Assembly (NCBI GenBank): GCA_963775805.1 | Contig: CAVZKG010000001.1 | Location: forward strand, 1,426,001 to 1,490,000 | DNA: 64,000 nucleotides | Direction: 5' to 3' | DNA from: JAFAMB01 sp963775805 | GTDB lineage: Bacteria; Verrucomicrobiota; Verrucomicrobiia; Chthoniobacterales; JAFAMB01 | Shown: positions 8,829 through 17,500 of the stretch, piece by piece | Layout of the letters: each line of letters starts with the position of its first letter | Numbering within the stretch: position 1 is the first letter of the stretch | The notes under the pieces: generated by a model | What the model saw: the letters and a program-made list of their open reading frames with translations, nothing else | Databases searched by the model: none | Told to the model about the DNA's origin: nothing | Translations under genes and position numbers: made by a program

Positions 8829-9460
8829 GTGCCTATATCCCCATACCGGCGCGCATCCGCCAACACTTCTTCCACTTTACCCATCCGAAGCAAATCCAGT
8901 GGCCGCTGATTCTCCAGATCAGTGCTCGGCGTCAAAAAATAGCCCAGGATCGAGAACGCATCCTCATTCTGTGTAATGGTCCACTTCTCCCGAAGTATCG
9001 CCAGGACTTGGCCTAAGCCCGAAAGAAGCTGGCCTTGATGAATCTGCCAAGCCGGATACCGGAAAGAACGCGTATCCTTCTTCCAAGCAAAAACCAGCCC
9101 TTTTTCCCGATATTTACGAATCGTCTCACGAACCACACCAAGCATGTCAGCGAACTCCTGATCTGAAAGACCATCGCCTTCAGCGTCGCGCAGGTTCCTT
9201 TCCGCGAGAAGTGAACGTAAACGAACTCGCTCATACGCGATCTCGGACCCGGCAGCAAGCACCCGCCCATGCACAATCCTTGCCTGAGGCACAATCTGCT
9301 CGCCCAGACGTATCAAAGCATCAATCGCCTCGGCAGGAGAAACCCCAGCGACATCAATCACAGATTGCAGGGCAGCAACCAAAACGCGCTGATGCTCCTC
9401 ATCCGTTGCTTGGACAGGCTTCTCAATCGTAGCCGTCCGTTCCAGTTCTCGAGTGGCCAT
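8825..9460 (-). CDS. Xre/ParS-type antitoxin partner of the RES toxin
   Basis: Protein of 211 residues with a helix-turn-helix region near SDQEFADMLGVVRETIRKYR (about 100-120) and a C-terminal toxin-binding domain of the MbcA/ParS/Xre type (TPSTDLENQRPLDLL, then GKVEEVLADARRYGDIGT). This is the standard antitoxin of RES toxins: it binds the toxin and represses its own promoter. It is longer than usual (about 150) because of an extra N-terminal helical part. The pair is intact in a region where many neighbours are broken. Confidence 0.85.
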   Translation of the reverse strand: MATRELERTATIEKPVQATDEEHQRVLVAALQSVIDVAGVSPAEAIDALIRLGEQIVPQARIVHGRVLAAGSEIAYERVRLRSLLAERNLRDAEGDGLSDQEFADMLGVVRETIRKYREKGLVFAWKKDTRSFRYPAWQIHQGQLLSGLGQVLAILREKWTITQNEDAFSILGYFLTPSTDLENQRPLDLLRMGKVEEVLADARRYGDIGT

Positions 9461-9654
9461 ATGGACAGAATAGCAGAAACACCTCCACCTTCAAGCGTTT
9501 CGTCCATTTTGCCCACAGCCGAGCGGCAACGACTCTCTCTGTTGCCGAGGACCTTCTCTGAGTTTAAAGCTAGCGACTTGCTCGATCAATAGGGTTGTTG
9601 AGGTCTAGCCCCCTGCCTTCCCCTCTCAAACGCGGCGTAGAACTCGAAAAGTTT

Positions 9655-9720
9655 TTGGCCCTCTAATGACGAATATTTCCGGAGATTGTCGACGTGACCA
9701 TTCTTTGAATCAGAAGCGTA
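9655..9720 (+). repeat. Imperfect direct repeat, left copy
   Basis: The stretch starting TTGGCCCTCTAATGACGA is repeated at 10113-10175, with matching TATT-CCGGAG, GAC-ATTCTT and GAATCAG blocks, roughly three quarters identical. The two copies bracket the small SH3/KOW-like gene at 9787-10005. Confidence 0.6.
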
Positions 9721-9786
9721 TTGAGCTTTTCCTGGCGTAACTGTGTATACGCTCGGAATCGGCTTTTCTCTATTTAGGGACTGTAA

Positions 9787-10005
9787 TCATATTCGCCGTG
9801 CCGCTGCCAGGCTTTGCTTTGATATGCGTTTCCAAAGCCGCTCCGGCAATACGTCCCACATCTGCGCCAACACCGGGGCCGGATGACCCTGTAGATTGCA
9901 ACTAACAACCACTACATCATCGGATACCTGCATCACAATCCCCTGCTTGCCTATTCCAGCACCCCTGACATCCCGGACAAAAACCACTTTCTGTCCAATT
10001 TCCAT
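9787..10005 (-). CDS. Small SH3/KOW-like protein
   Basis: I place the start at 10005 because the ATG there follows a strong GGAGGAGG ribosome site; the frame also runs further upstream to 10107. The product is 72 residues: MEIGQKVVFVRDVRG, then GIGKQGIVMQVSDDVVVVSC, a pattern of short beta strands like KOW/SH3-like barrels that bind RNA, DNA or peptides, and a basic C-terminus (RLWKRISKQSLAAARR). I cannot name a family. It lies between two copies of a 65-bp repeat and is divergent from the helicase gene at 10322. Confidence 0.55.
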   Translation of the reverse strand: MEIGQKVVFVRDVRGAGIGKQGIVMQVSDDVVVVSCNLQGHPAPVLAQMWDVLPERLWKRISKQSLAAARRI

Positions 10006-10112
10006 ACCTCCTCCTGAATTTGTAGATTGCTCTCCTTTAGAAGTTCGCTTTTGTTCTATTGGGCGGATCTCAGCGTTGGGATAAAGGCTGCGCCTGTCGC
10101 GATCCAAAGCAT

Positions 10113-10175
10113 TTGGCCCTCTAATGACGACTATTCCCGGAGGCCCATTGACAATTCTTGTGAATCAGGGTCGTA
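10113..10175 (+). repeat. Imperfect direct repeat, right copy
   Basis: Second copy of the repeat at 9655-9720, about 458 bases further on and in the same orientation. It lies between the small SH3-like gene and the helicase gene. Confidence 0.6.
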
Positions 10176-10321
10176 AGTCCCTGGCCCCAGCGTCCCCTCC
10201 TCTTCTCAGGTAACTTCACAGTAAGCGTTCTGTCCCCATCCGGTACTATCCTCATAACGAGTAGACTTCAGAGCTTCGGGACGAGCGTCAGATATGGTTC
10301 CTTAACGGCCTCAAAGAGAAC

Positions 10322-12019
10322 ATGGACAACACCCAACCTCCTCAAACAGGAAAACTAGCTCACCCGGCGCCGAGAAAACTCGTTCTCGACATCCCGTTTG
10401 AGTATCGCAAATTCGCGAGCGACGCCGGCGCAGTCTGGGACAAAGAGAACAAAGTCAGCTTCATTCAACTGGGCGCCGGCGAGTCTCTCCCGCTCCCCCT
10501 CACCGGATTTGAAGTAAAGCCACTGACTCTAGAGGATTCAATTCAGCGCGATTTCGACAATCAGTCTTTCACCCAAATCAAACCGCAAAAGAAGATAGTT
10601 CTCAGACCTCACCAAATCGAAGCGGTTAGATATATGGAAGCCGCTTTCACCGCTGACTCGCCCGGATTCCTGCTCGCCGATGACGTCGGGCTAGGAAAAA
10701 CGATCGAGACCTGGGCCGCAATCTTAAGAATGCTCTCAAAGTTTAAGCGGAAAGCCAAGATTCTCATCGTTTCTCCGCTGGGCGTCACCACCGCATGGCG
10801 TGACACGATCCACTGGATGGGAACCGGTGATCACATCGAAAACTTGATCGTAATAAACTACGATCGCCTCGGAAAACTCTTCGAAGCAAAACCTCGAAGA
10901 GGCACCAAACGGGTGACGAAACGAGATCTAGCACACCGCGGCGAAGCAATTGAAGAATTCGACATCGTCGTTTTCGACGAATCGCACTATCTCAAAAATC
11001 TCACCGCCTCCCGAACCAAATTCGCGATCGAACTTTACCAAAGCGCAAGATTCCTTCTTTGGCTATCAGCCACCGCCGGTCAGGATCCTCTCGAGCTCGG
11101 ATACACATTTCCTATTCTCGCCAAGCAAACGGGCTCAAAAGCAATCAGCACAAAGGATTTTGAACAATGGTGCGTCAAAAGTTTCACCGGGATTTCTCGC
11201 GGAAAATACGGCGCCTGGTTGTGGTCAGGATCACAAAAGGACGAACGAAAGGTTCACAAACTTCTTTTTGACGAAAACGTGGAGGGCTACAGAACTGCCA
11301 TCCGGCGGCGTCCGGCTGATATCGACGGTTGGCCCGAAATCAACCGCATCGTCCAGTCTGTCGAACTCGATCATGCCCAACTCAACGCCTACAAACAGGC
11401 CTGGGAGCAGTTCAAAGTCATCATGCGCCAGCTAGACACCCAAGTACCCAAGCAAAAGGCCACCCTCATCAAAAACGAAGCGGTAGTCCGCCTGCGTCAA
11501 AAATCATCCATCCTCAAAGTGCACCAAACCGTCGAACTGACGCTCGAACTTCTAGATAACGGCCGCCAAGTAGCCATCTCCGCAGAATTCCTTGCAACCT
11601 TAAACCTCATCCAGGAAATGCTTCTGAAAGAGAAAATACCGGCGGCCTGTATCAACGGCCAATTGCCAGCTTCCGAGAAAGAGGCCCAACGCCTTAAATA
11701 CCAACGAGGCGACGCAAAAGTAATCGTCTTCAGCATCTGCGAAGGGATCAGCCTGCACCAAGGCGAAGATAACAACGGAGGCAACAATATTCCGCGCGCG
11801 CAAATCGATCATGATCTCCGGTGGTCGGCTATCCAGGTTCATCAAATTGACGGCCGCAGTCATCGCAACGGAAGGTTTGCCCAAGTCTATTGGATGGTCG
11901 CCAAAGGTACGATTGATGAACGCGTAGCCTCAGTCCTTTTACGAAAACTTGAATCCATGGCGAACCTCCAAGGAGACTCCACCAACGATTTCGACGAAAT
12001 CCTCTTGCAGATCCAGTAA
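10322..12019 (+). CDS. SNF2-type helicase with a DUF5710-like N-terminus
   Basis: Double-stranded DNA translocase of 565 residues. Residues about 20-50 (LDIPFEYRKFASDAGAVWD) resemble the small DUF5710 domain found on phage and plasmid enzymes. The helicase core has motif I DDVGLGKT, motif II DESHYLKN, motif III LSATA, and the C-terminal motifs FSICEGISLHQ and QIDGRSHRNGR. Such short SNF2 proteins are common in phages and mobile elements. The last codons (stop at 12017-12019) coincide with the edge of an IS66-like fragment, so the extreme C-terminus may be cut. A 628-base middle segment is duplicated at 13752-14377. Confidence 0.8.
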   Translation: MDNTQPPQTGKLAHPAPRKLVLDIPFEYRKFASDAGAVWDKENKVSFIQLGAGESLPLPLTGFEVKPLTLEDSIQRDFDNQSFTQIKPQKKIVLRPHQIEAVRYMEAAFTADSPGFLLADDVGLGKTIETWAAILRMLSKFKRKAKILIVSPLGVTTAWRDTIHWMGTGDHIENLIVINYDRLGKLFEAKPRRGTKRVTKRDLAHRGEAIEEFDIVVFDESHYLKNLTASRTKFAIELYQSARFLLWLSATAGQDPLELGYTFPILAKQTGSKAISTKDFEQWCVKSFTGISRGKYGAWLWSGSQKDERKVHKLLFDENVEGYRTAIRRRPADIDGWPEINRIVQSVELDHAQLNAYKQAWEQFKVIMRQLDTQVPKQKATLIKNEAVVRLRQKSSILKVHQTVELTLELLDNGRQVAISAEFLATLNLIQEMLLKEKIPAACINGQLPASEKEAQRLKYQRGDAKVIVFSICEGISLHQGEDNNGGNNIPRAQIDHDLRWSAIQVHQIDGRSHRNGRFAQVYWMVAKGTIDERVASVLLRKLESMANLQGDSTNDFDEILLQIQ

Positions 12020-12149
12020 CTTTGCGAGCTCGCCCGCTGTTCGCCTTGGCCGGGAACTCCTCTCCAGATCATCTTGCATGCCGGCTAGTCTCCAGCTTCC
12101 CGGACTGTGCTTTGAATCCCGATCCACTATGGGTTAACTAGTCGGATAC
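12013..12149 (-). mobile_element. IS66-like element end with start of tnpA (fragment)
   Basis: Read on the minus strand this matches 35686-35825 at about 85 percent identity: GTATCCGACTAGTTAACCC, then the ATG region of an IS66 accessory TnpA (MQDDLERSSRPRR). Only about 137 bases remain. The element points to the left, and its outer end lies at 12149. Confidence 0.65.
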
Positions 12150-12263
12150 TAACGAACTCCCCTTCTTTTCCCACCGGACCTCGACGGGCATTAGGGAGTC
12201 AGGCACCGCTCCTTTGGCCCAGCTTAAGAAATGTTTGAGAGAAGTGAAGGCGCACCTATTGCT

Positions 12264-12635
12264 TTAGTTCTCACCGCCCTCGTCCCACGGCGGTAATCTC
12301 AATGCTTGTTCAAATGCGTCCCTGTCGTGAACTGGCTTACCATGAGAAACAACCACGTGCTCGAATCGCAAGTCGAGCAATGCGCGAAGCGCTGGAAGAA
12401 CACGCTCAGTATGCCACGGAGTTGACCAGATCCGAAGTTCCCCGTGAGGGGCAGTTAACGCATCTGCAAATATCAATGTTCGCTGTTGTGGTGCCCAAAG
12501 TGGCGTTTCGTTCTCACCCCGGCCGTCATAGACCGCGACAAGTCCTCCGGGAAAAACCGTTCCGGGTCTGATCGCTTTAAGTCTTGTATCCGGAATATCG
12601 TCTCGATGATTGAACCCCAGATTTCTTGCAATCAC
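12264..12635 (-). pseudogene. C-terminal part of a metallo-beta-lactamase-fold hydrolase
   Basis: A frame of 123 residues with RTLIFADALTAPHGELRIW, then FEHVVVSHGKPVHDRDAFEQAL near its end. This resembles the closing part of small MBL-fold hydrolases, in which the histidine of VSHG is the last metal ligand. The N-terminal HxHxDH motif is not found upstream, so only a fragment remains. Start at 12635 is a GTG and is probably not native. Confidence 0.45.
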
Positions 12636-13170
12636 AAAAGCGTTTCCTCCAGGTACGGAGCGAGTTTTTGCAAAATCGCCGGATCGTACCGGAGGCTCGC
12701 CGTCGCAACAAGAAATCGAGCCCCTATCCTTACTGCTATGGCGTCTGAGTCGGAGTCGTGCCAGCGCGCTATACGCTACCGGCCTTTGATGACAACAAGG
12801 CGCAGAATAACCAGCTTCGATATTGCCCGAGCCAGCTGCGTCTCACGGGGCATTGGCCAGTTATGAAGTCGTTAGGGGGCAGAATAAGACCATTCGACTC
12901 TCGTTCAGACCAAAGAACACGCAGCGATTGATGGTTTGAAGAAGGAGAGCCCGGAGCTGGCGCTGCGCATTCCGCTTTAGGTCCGGATGCGGCGACGATA
13001 GTCCGATCTAGAAATACCAAACAGTTCGGTAACCTACCTTAGTCAAAAATCGTTTAAGTCTAGAGGTTGGTGCGCGATATCCAAATCCCCTCCTAACAGA
13101 CGGAACAAACGACGGCGATCGAGTTGCGCTTTAGTCTTTTTTCGAATGTCGCGATTGGACGGAAACCGGA
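12636..13170. other. Region without a supported gene
   Basis: About 530 bases with only short overlapping open frames on both strands. I see no family signature, RNA or repeat here. Confidence 0.4.
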
Positions 13171-13599
13171 ATGGATCTAATTACAATTGCAAGAAAGCGT
13201 GCCCAAGCTTGGAATCGACACGACGTGGCGGCGGTCGTTGCAAGTTACACCACAACCGCGAGTTCCTTCTATTGCGGCTTCGGCGCAGGGCTCAATCCCG
13301 TCGCGATGGGAGTCTATGTAGAAGCATTGTGGGAGGCTTATCCGGATGCTGCGGTGGAGATAAAGAATATTGGAGAGATCGCCAAAGGCCAGGTCGGGAT
13401 GGAGTGGATACTACGGGGTAAGAACTCAGGTTATTTACCGAACAACACTCCTCCTACGGGTAGATCGATCATCGTTTATGGAGTTTCAATTATTCAATTC
13501 CAGGGACATAAAATCAGCTCCGAACGAATTTATTTCGATCGTCAAAGCTTATTGGAGCAATTGGGCTTCACCAAAGCCAAGGAGACTCCCGGAAATTAG
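13171..13599 (+). CDS. SnoaL-like / NTF2-fold protein
   Basis: Protein of 142 residues with the pattern of SnoaL-like polyketide-cyclase or ester-cyclase relatives: a first helix with ARKRAQAWNRHDVAAVVASY, a strand YCGFGAGLNP, EALWEAYPDAAVEI, and the closing strand pair SIIVYGVSIIQFQGHKISSERIYFD. These cone-shaped proteins bind small hydrophobic ligands or act as hydrolases/isomerases; the substrate cannot be told. It stands alone between broken elements. Confidence 0.65.
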   Translation: MDLITIARKRAQAWNRHDVAAVVASYTTTASSFYCGFGAGLNPVAMGVYVEALWEAYPDAAVEIKNIGEIAKGQVGMEWILRGKNSGYLPNNTPPTGRSIIVYGVSIIQFQGHKISSERIYFDRQSLLEQLGFTKAKETPGN

Positions 13600-13604
13600 T
13601 CCTG

Positions 13605-13751
13605 GCTGGACTACTCTGGATCAGCGCACAATGGTCTGGCCGGCGTGATCACGTCTTCATCTTGCTGGCAGTGCAGACAGGTCTGCGCTTATCCGAGAAG
13701 ACCGGGCTCAAACGTCAGGATATCATCCTTGGAGCCGGTGCCCGCGTGCGG
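13605..13751 (+). pseudogene. Tyrosine recombinase (integrase) fragment
   Basis: Translation gives LDQRT, then after a one-base shift WSGRRDHVFILLAVQTGLRLSE, then TGLKRQDIILGAGARVR. TGLRLSE with its arginine is the first catalytic motif (Arg I) of tyrosine recombinases, and GRRDH upstream is typical for the TnpA/XerC-like transposon integrases. The rest of the catalytic domain (His-x-x-Arg, Tyr) is missing because the frame runs straight into a helicase segment at 13752. Confidence 0.65.
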
Positions 13752-14377
13752 GGCACCAAACGGGTGACGAAACGAGATCTAGCACACCGCGGCGAAGCAA
13801 TTGAAGAATTCGACATCGTCGTTTTCGACGAATCGCACTATCTCAAAAATCTCACCGCCTCCCGAACCAAATTCGCGATCGAACTCTACCAAAGCGCAAG
13901 ATTCCTTCTTTGGCTATCAGCCACCGCCGGTCAGGAACCGCTCGAGCTCGGATACACATTTCCTATTCTCGCCAAGCAAACGGGCTCAAAAGCAATCAGC
14001 ACAAAGGATTTTGAACAATGGTGCGTCAAGAGTTTCACCGGATTTCTCGCGGAAAATACGGCGCCTGGTTGTGGACAGGATCACAAAAGGACGAACGAAA
14101 GGTTCACAAGTTTCTTTTTGACGAAAATGTGGAGCGCTACAGAACTGCCATCCGGCGGGTCCGGCTGATATCGACGGATGGCCCGAAATCAACCGCATCG
14201 TCCAGTCTGTCGAACTTGATCATGCCCAACTCAACGCCTACAAACAGGCCTGGGAGCAGTTCAAAGTCATCATGCGCCAGCTAGACGCCCAAGTACCCAA
14301 GCAAAAGGCCACCCTCATCAAAAACGAAGCGGCAGTCCGCCTGCGTCAAAAATCATCCATCCTCAAAGTGCACCAAA
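13752..14377 (+). pseudogene. Partial duplicate of the SNF2 helicase gene
   Basis: These 626 bases repeat 10901-11528 almost letter for letter. The copy carries motif II DESHYLKN and motif III LSATA but neither motif I nor the C-terminal motifs. Two single-base losses (near 14042 and 14158) break the frame, which accounts exactly for 626 against 628 bases. The 5' end joins an integrase fragment at a GGCACCAAA sequence; the 3' end stops after GTGCACCAAA. Confidence 0.85.
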
Positions 14378-14454
14378 TGGTAGTTCACTCAATTCCCTGA
14401 AAAGAAAGAAAAGGCTGCGATAAAGACGGCCCACAACGAGTAGCCCATTTACTC

Positions 14455-14490
14455 CGGGGAGTCTGAACAAGACTCCCCGGTTTTCTTTTG
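14455..14490 (+). terminator. Rho-independent terminator
   Basis: A 10-bp perfect stem CCGGGGAGTC / GACTCCCCGG with a 7-base loop (TGAACAA) is followed by TTTTCTTTT on the plus strand. The gene it once served is gone; only the duplicated helicase piece precedes it. The next 235 bases up to the NOS gene contain no supported gene. Confidence 0.85.
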
Positions 14491-14725
14491 AAGCAGTTCA
14501 AACTGTGGGTCCTTGGCAAAGCGATCGTAACCGCTGTAGCCGTCTTGTCGCAACGTTTGGCGACTGGCTTTGGAACTTCGATGCTGGGACTCGCCTCCGC
14601 CTTGCAAAACCAGTGCGTCTTAGATCGCCCGGAACGGGATTGTTGACGAAAGGATCTTATTTTTGAGATCCCATCTTCCCAAGGTTTCGAGCATTTTTGG
14701 AATCGTGTTGCGTGCGAGTGGTGCA

Positions 14726-15862
14726 CTAATTCCAGGCGGGGGTCATATAAAAGAAATTCGGGGTTAGAATGCGATTCTCGAAAGAACAGTGAAACACCGG
14801 CGGCGTCGCACCCGAAAGCGGCGGCACCATCCAGCTCCAATCGGCGTAAGTCGCCCTCCCCGCTTGGGTCTCCAATCGTTGATGTCGAAGGAATTCACGC
14901 GTCGCCGCGTGATGATCGGTCACTCGAACGCCGGAGCTTTCAAACGAAAAAAGCACCGCACGATTTAACTCAACCAACGCTCGGTCCTTCCAAAGTGTGC
15001 GATCCGTGCGTATGTCCAGCTGCATACGCTTGGCGATCGTTGGCAAGAGATTGTACCGCTTTTCGTCCGCCAAGTCTCGCGCGCCGATTTCAGACCCCAC
15101 ATACCACCCGCCAAACGGTGCCGCTGGATAGGACAAACCGCCCACATCGAGGCGCATGTCCGAAATAACGGGCGTGGCGACCCATTGAAGACCAAGCTCC
15201 TCAAACCACGCAAATTCGGGATGCCGAAGTGGTACTTCGAGGACCACTTCTTGAGGCAGCGGAAACCAGTGCGGCGGCTCGCCCGGCATTTGGATCACGA
15301 TCGGCAAAAGATCAAAAGGGTCCTCCGTTTTGCCCTGCCAGCCCAGCGCCTGCACTTGCTCCGTAAACTCAAGGTTAAGCGGATCGCCAATCGTGCTCCC
15401 ATCCGATTGCCGATAACAAGCGTATCCGATCAATTGATGGTTCCAGATGCGGATGCCAACTTGGCCGGGACCCGCCGGCGCGAACACCGTGATCAACGGC
15501 TGGATGGCTCCCCCGTTTGAGGTGAGCCTCAGGTGTTCTATCAATGCATCAAAAACCGCTTCAACCGTTTGCAGCCGGCGGCAGTCGTTCACTCGAAGCC
15601 TCTTCCAGTACAGCCGTCCAACACAGCGAACGCTGTTCCGCCAGGCCACCATGGCGCCATAGGCAAGTTCCTCTTTGCGTTGCCGATAAGATCCCTTTTG
15701 CTCAAGCTCCCGGAGGACTTCCGCCTTTCGCTCCCGAAGCCCCTCCTTCAGAGAATTCTCGGCGTAATACTGCTCCAGCCACGCTTCCGCCTCGTGGGCT
15801 ATTGCTTCCTGTTTTGGAGATGGCTGATTGAGCGTCAAACCTTCGTGAGGACAACGATGCAT
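14726..15862 (-). CDS. Bacterial nitric oxide synthase, oxygenase domain
   Basis: Heme enzyme that oxidises L-arginine to citrulline and NO. It has 378 residues from the ATG at 15862 (a TTG three codons earlier is possible), the size of stand-alone bacterial oxygenases without a reductase domain. The heme cysteine is in WRNSVRCVGRLYWK (about residue 80). The substrate site shows FGGWYVGSEIGARDL with the arginine-binding glutamate, and the pterin/dimer region DHHAATREFLRH and ADWSWMVPPLSG. The frame is complete. Electrons must come from a general flavodoxin/ferredoxin reductase, none of which is nearby. The gene stands alone between a terminator and an IS21 remnant, which suggests transfer. 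Confidence 0.93.
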   Translation of the reverse strand: MHRCPHEGLTLNQPSPKQEAIAHEAEAWLEQYYAENSLKEGLRERKAEVLRELEQKGSYRQRKEELAYGAMVAWRNSVRCVGRLYWKRLRVNDCRRLQTVEAVFDALIEHLRLTSNGGAIQPLITVFAPAGPGQVGIRIWNHQLIGYACYRQSDGSTIGDPLNLEFTEQVQALGWQGKTEDPFDLLPIVIQMPGEPPHWFPLPQEVVLEVPLRHPEFAWFEELGLQWVATPVISDMRLDVGGLSYPAAPFGGWYVGSEIGARDLADEKRYNLLPTIAKRMQLDIRTDRTLWKDRALVELNRAVLFSFESSGVRVTDHHAATREFLRHQRLETQAGRATYADWSWMVPPLSGATPPVFHCSFENRILTPNFFYMTPAWN

Positions 15863-15930
15863 AAAGGGCAAGAATCAAGTTAGGCAAAATCGAAGAGGAT
15901 CTTTAACATAGTTCCGCGTCTTTGCACCTT

Positions 15931-16660
15931 GTGTCAGTGGTCAGTCAAAACCAGCCACTTTTTTGGAACAGAAAACAACTCCACGGATCAGCCCGGATGA
16001 GGGACCAATGGAGCATGTCGAACGTCCTCGAAGTGAGCATCCAAGCAACGATAAGGAGTTTATACGACCGAGGCTGGTCCAGGCGGCGGATCGCGCACGA
16101 GGTTGGGCTCGATCGCGAGACAGTTGGTAGGTATTTAGGGTTAGCAAAACCAGCCATTTAGACCACCGGCGCAGTCGCTGGGCGAAAGAGCCAGTGCGAC
16201 CCCCTGGCCGAAACGATCATGGCCAATCTCGAAGTTGGGCTAAGCGCGCAACGCATCTACCAGGATTTGGTCGAAGAAAAGGGCTTCAGCGATTCCTATC
16301 AATCGGTGAAGCGCTTTGTGCGCAAAGTGCGAGCGAGCCAACCCGAGCGGGTTTGGCGCCTGGAATGACAACCCGGGGGAGGAACTCCAGCTGGATTTCG
16401 GTTTGTGAGCACCGATCGATGAAGGGCAGGGCAAAATGCGGCGCAGTTGGATTTTGCGACTGGTGCTAAGCTATTCGCGTTAGGGCTACAGCGACGCGGT
16501 TAGTCGGCAGGATACCGAGACCTTCCTTCGGTGTTTGGAAAACGCGCTGCGCAGCTTTGGCGAGGTCCCGCTTTTGCTCAATCTCGATAACTTCAAAGCA
16601 GCGGTGCTCAAGCCCCACTGGGTCTCGCAATTCCAAAAATTTCCAGAACAAACTGCATTG
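15931..16660 (+). pseudogene. IS21-family istA remnant with in-frame stops
   Basis: TGTCAGTGGTCAG at 15931 looks like an IS21-type end. From an ATG at 16015 one single frame codes for MSNVLEVSIQATIRSLYDRG (N-terminal helix-turn-helix), then RRRIAHEVGLDRETVGRYLG, LEVGLSAQRIYQDLVEEKGF, the catalytic-core start EELQLDFG, and PLLLNLDNFKAAVLKPHW. Four stop codons interrupt it (16159, about 16366, 16407 and 16481), yet there is no frameshift. The C-terminal third and the whole istB gene are missing. Confidence 0.85.
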
Positions 16661-16698
16661 ACAGTCCAGCTTACACCTATCACATCTACGCCCATCAC

Positions 16699-16796
16699 TT
16701 ACACGTGTAAGTCATCTTCTTCACCCATAAAAAAAATCTGATTCTTCCATTACAAAAAGTGTCAGTAATCTCGGCTGTGACACGTGTAAGTCATCT
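16699..16796. repeat. Two copies of an ACACGTGTAAGTCATCT motif
   Basis: ACACGTGTAAGTCATCT occurs at 16701-16717 and again at 16780-16796. The first copy extends to the 12-bp palindrome TTACACGTGTAA (16699-16710). They lie between the IS21 remnant and the alcohol dehydrogenase fragment, so they could be transposon end repeats or regulator sites. Confidence 0.45.
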
Positions 16797-16897
16797 GGGT
16801 CAAATCCAAAAGGTCAATGATTTTATCCTCGCTGTTAGAAGTCGAAGTGAGTTACGCGATTACGCTGCGATGACAATTTTGCCGATAGTCCGCCCCG

Positions 16898-17089
16898 TCA
16901 GCCGAGAACGACCCGGCCAGCGGCCTCTGCGCTGCGTGTCTTCCGAATAAAGGCTTCACCAGGATTAATGCCAACCGCGTGAATTTCGACCAGCACATCG
17001 AGCTCACGAAGCGGCGGCTCGGCAAGTTCGACGCTCTTTATGGCGAAGTGTTCGAGGCTATGAGCCTTCTCATAAACTAGTGCTTTCAT
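16898..17089 (-). pseudogene. N-terminal fragment of a zinc-type alcohol dehydrogenase / quinone reductase
   Basis: The first 63 residues of an MDR-family protein: MKALVYEKAHSLEHFAI, then LVEIHAVGINPGEAFIRK and GRVVLG, after which the frame stops at a sudden loss of similarity (about 16905). The Rossmann and catalytic parts are gone. Its ATG overlaps the stop of the gene before it (ATGA), so it was the last gene of the operon read leftward from 18.7 kb. Confidence 0.7.
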
Positions 17090-17477
17090 AGGTTAAGTCT
17101 TTCCATGAACTTGAGCCTGACCCCGGCGAGCGAACCTCCAAGTTGCTGAAGGCGACCACCGACCGCCAGCGAACCGAGATCGACGGCACAGAAGCCAATT
17201 TGCTCGATCAGGTCATGTAGCGGCCGCTTGGCTTCCAATCGGCGATAGAGAAAAGAGCTGCCTGCACGCTCGACCAGTTGACCGCGAGCACGACCATATC
17301 CTGCGCGGCTGCCTGCTGCAGCGTTCCAGCTGTCGCGCCCGTGCCGAGATCTTTGACCAAGACAGAGAGCGAATCGGGACCGCGCGTGTTGCTGAGCAGG
17401 ACCTGATGCCCGAAAGGCAGCACATGCTTGGCGATGGTTTGGGCGACGGTGCCGGCGCCGATGAAGCCAATGTTCAT
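17086..17477 (-). pseudogene. NADPH-dependent F420 reductase-like protein with its middle deleted
   Basis: The N-terminal 85 residues are intact: MNIGFIGAGTVAQTIAKHVL is a perfect Rossmann start, followed by GHQVLLSNTRGPDSL and VVLAVNW. After WKPSGR the frame changes, and the natural C-terminus follows: IGFCAVDLGSLAVGGRLQQL, then GGSLAGVRLKF up to the stop at 17086. The central part (perhaps 80-90 residues) is missing, with a frameshift at the join near 17218. It lies 23 bases after the NmrA-like gene. Confidence 0.75.
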
Positions 17478-17500
17478 TTGGGCCTCCTTATTAGTTTCTT

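Noticed and set aside
16159..16483. In-frame TGA/TAG codons of the IS21 transposase considered as selenocysteine or pyrrolysine recoding
   Set aside because: Both TAG and TGA occur, no SECIS-like hairpin is evident and the gene lacks its 3' third; simple decay explains it.
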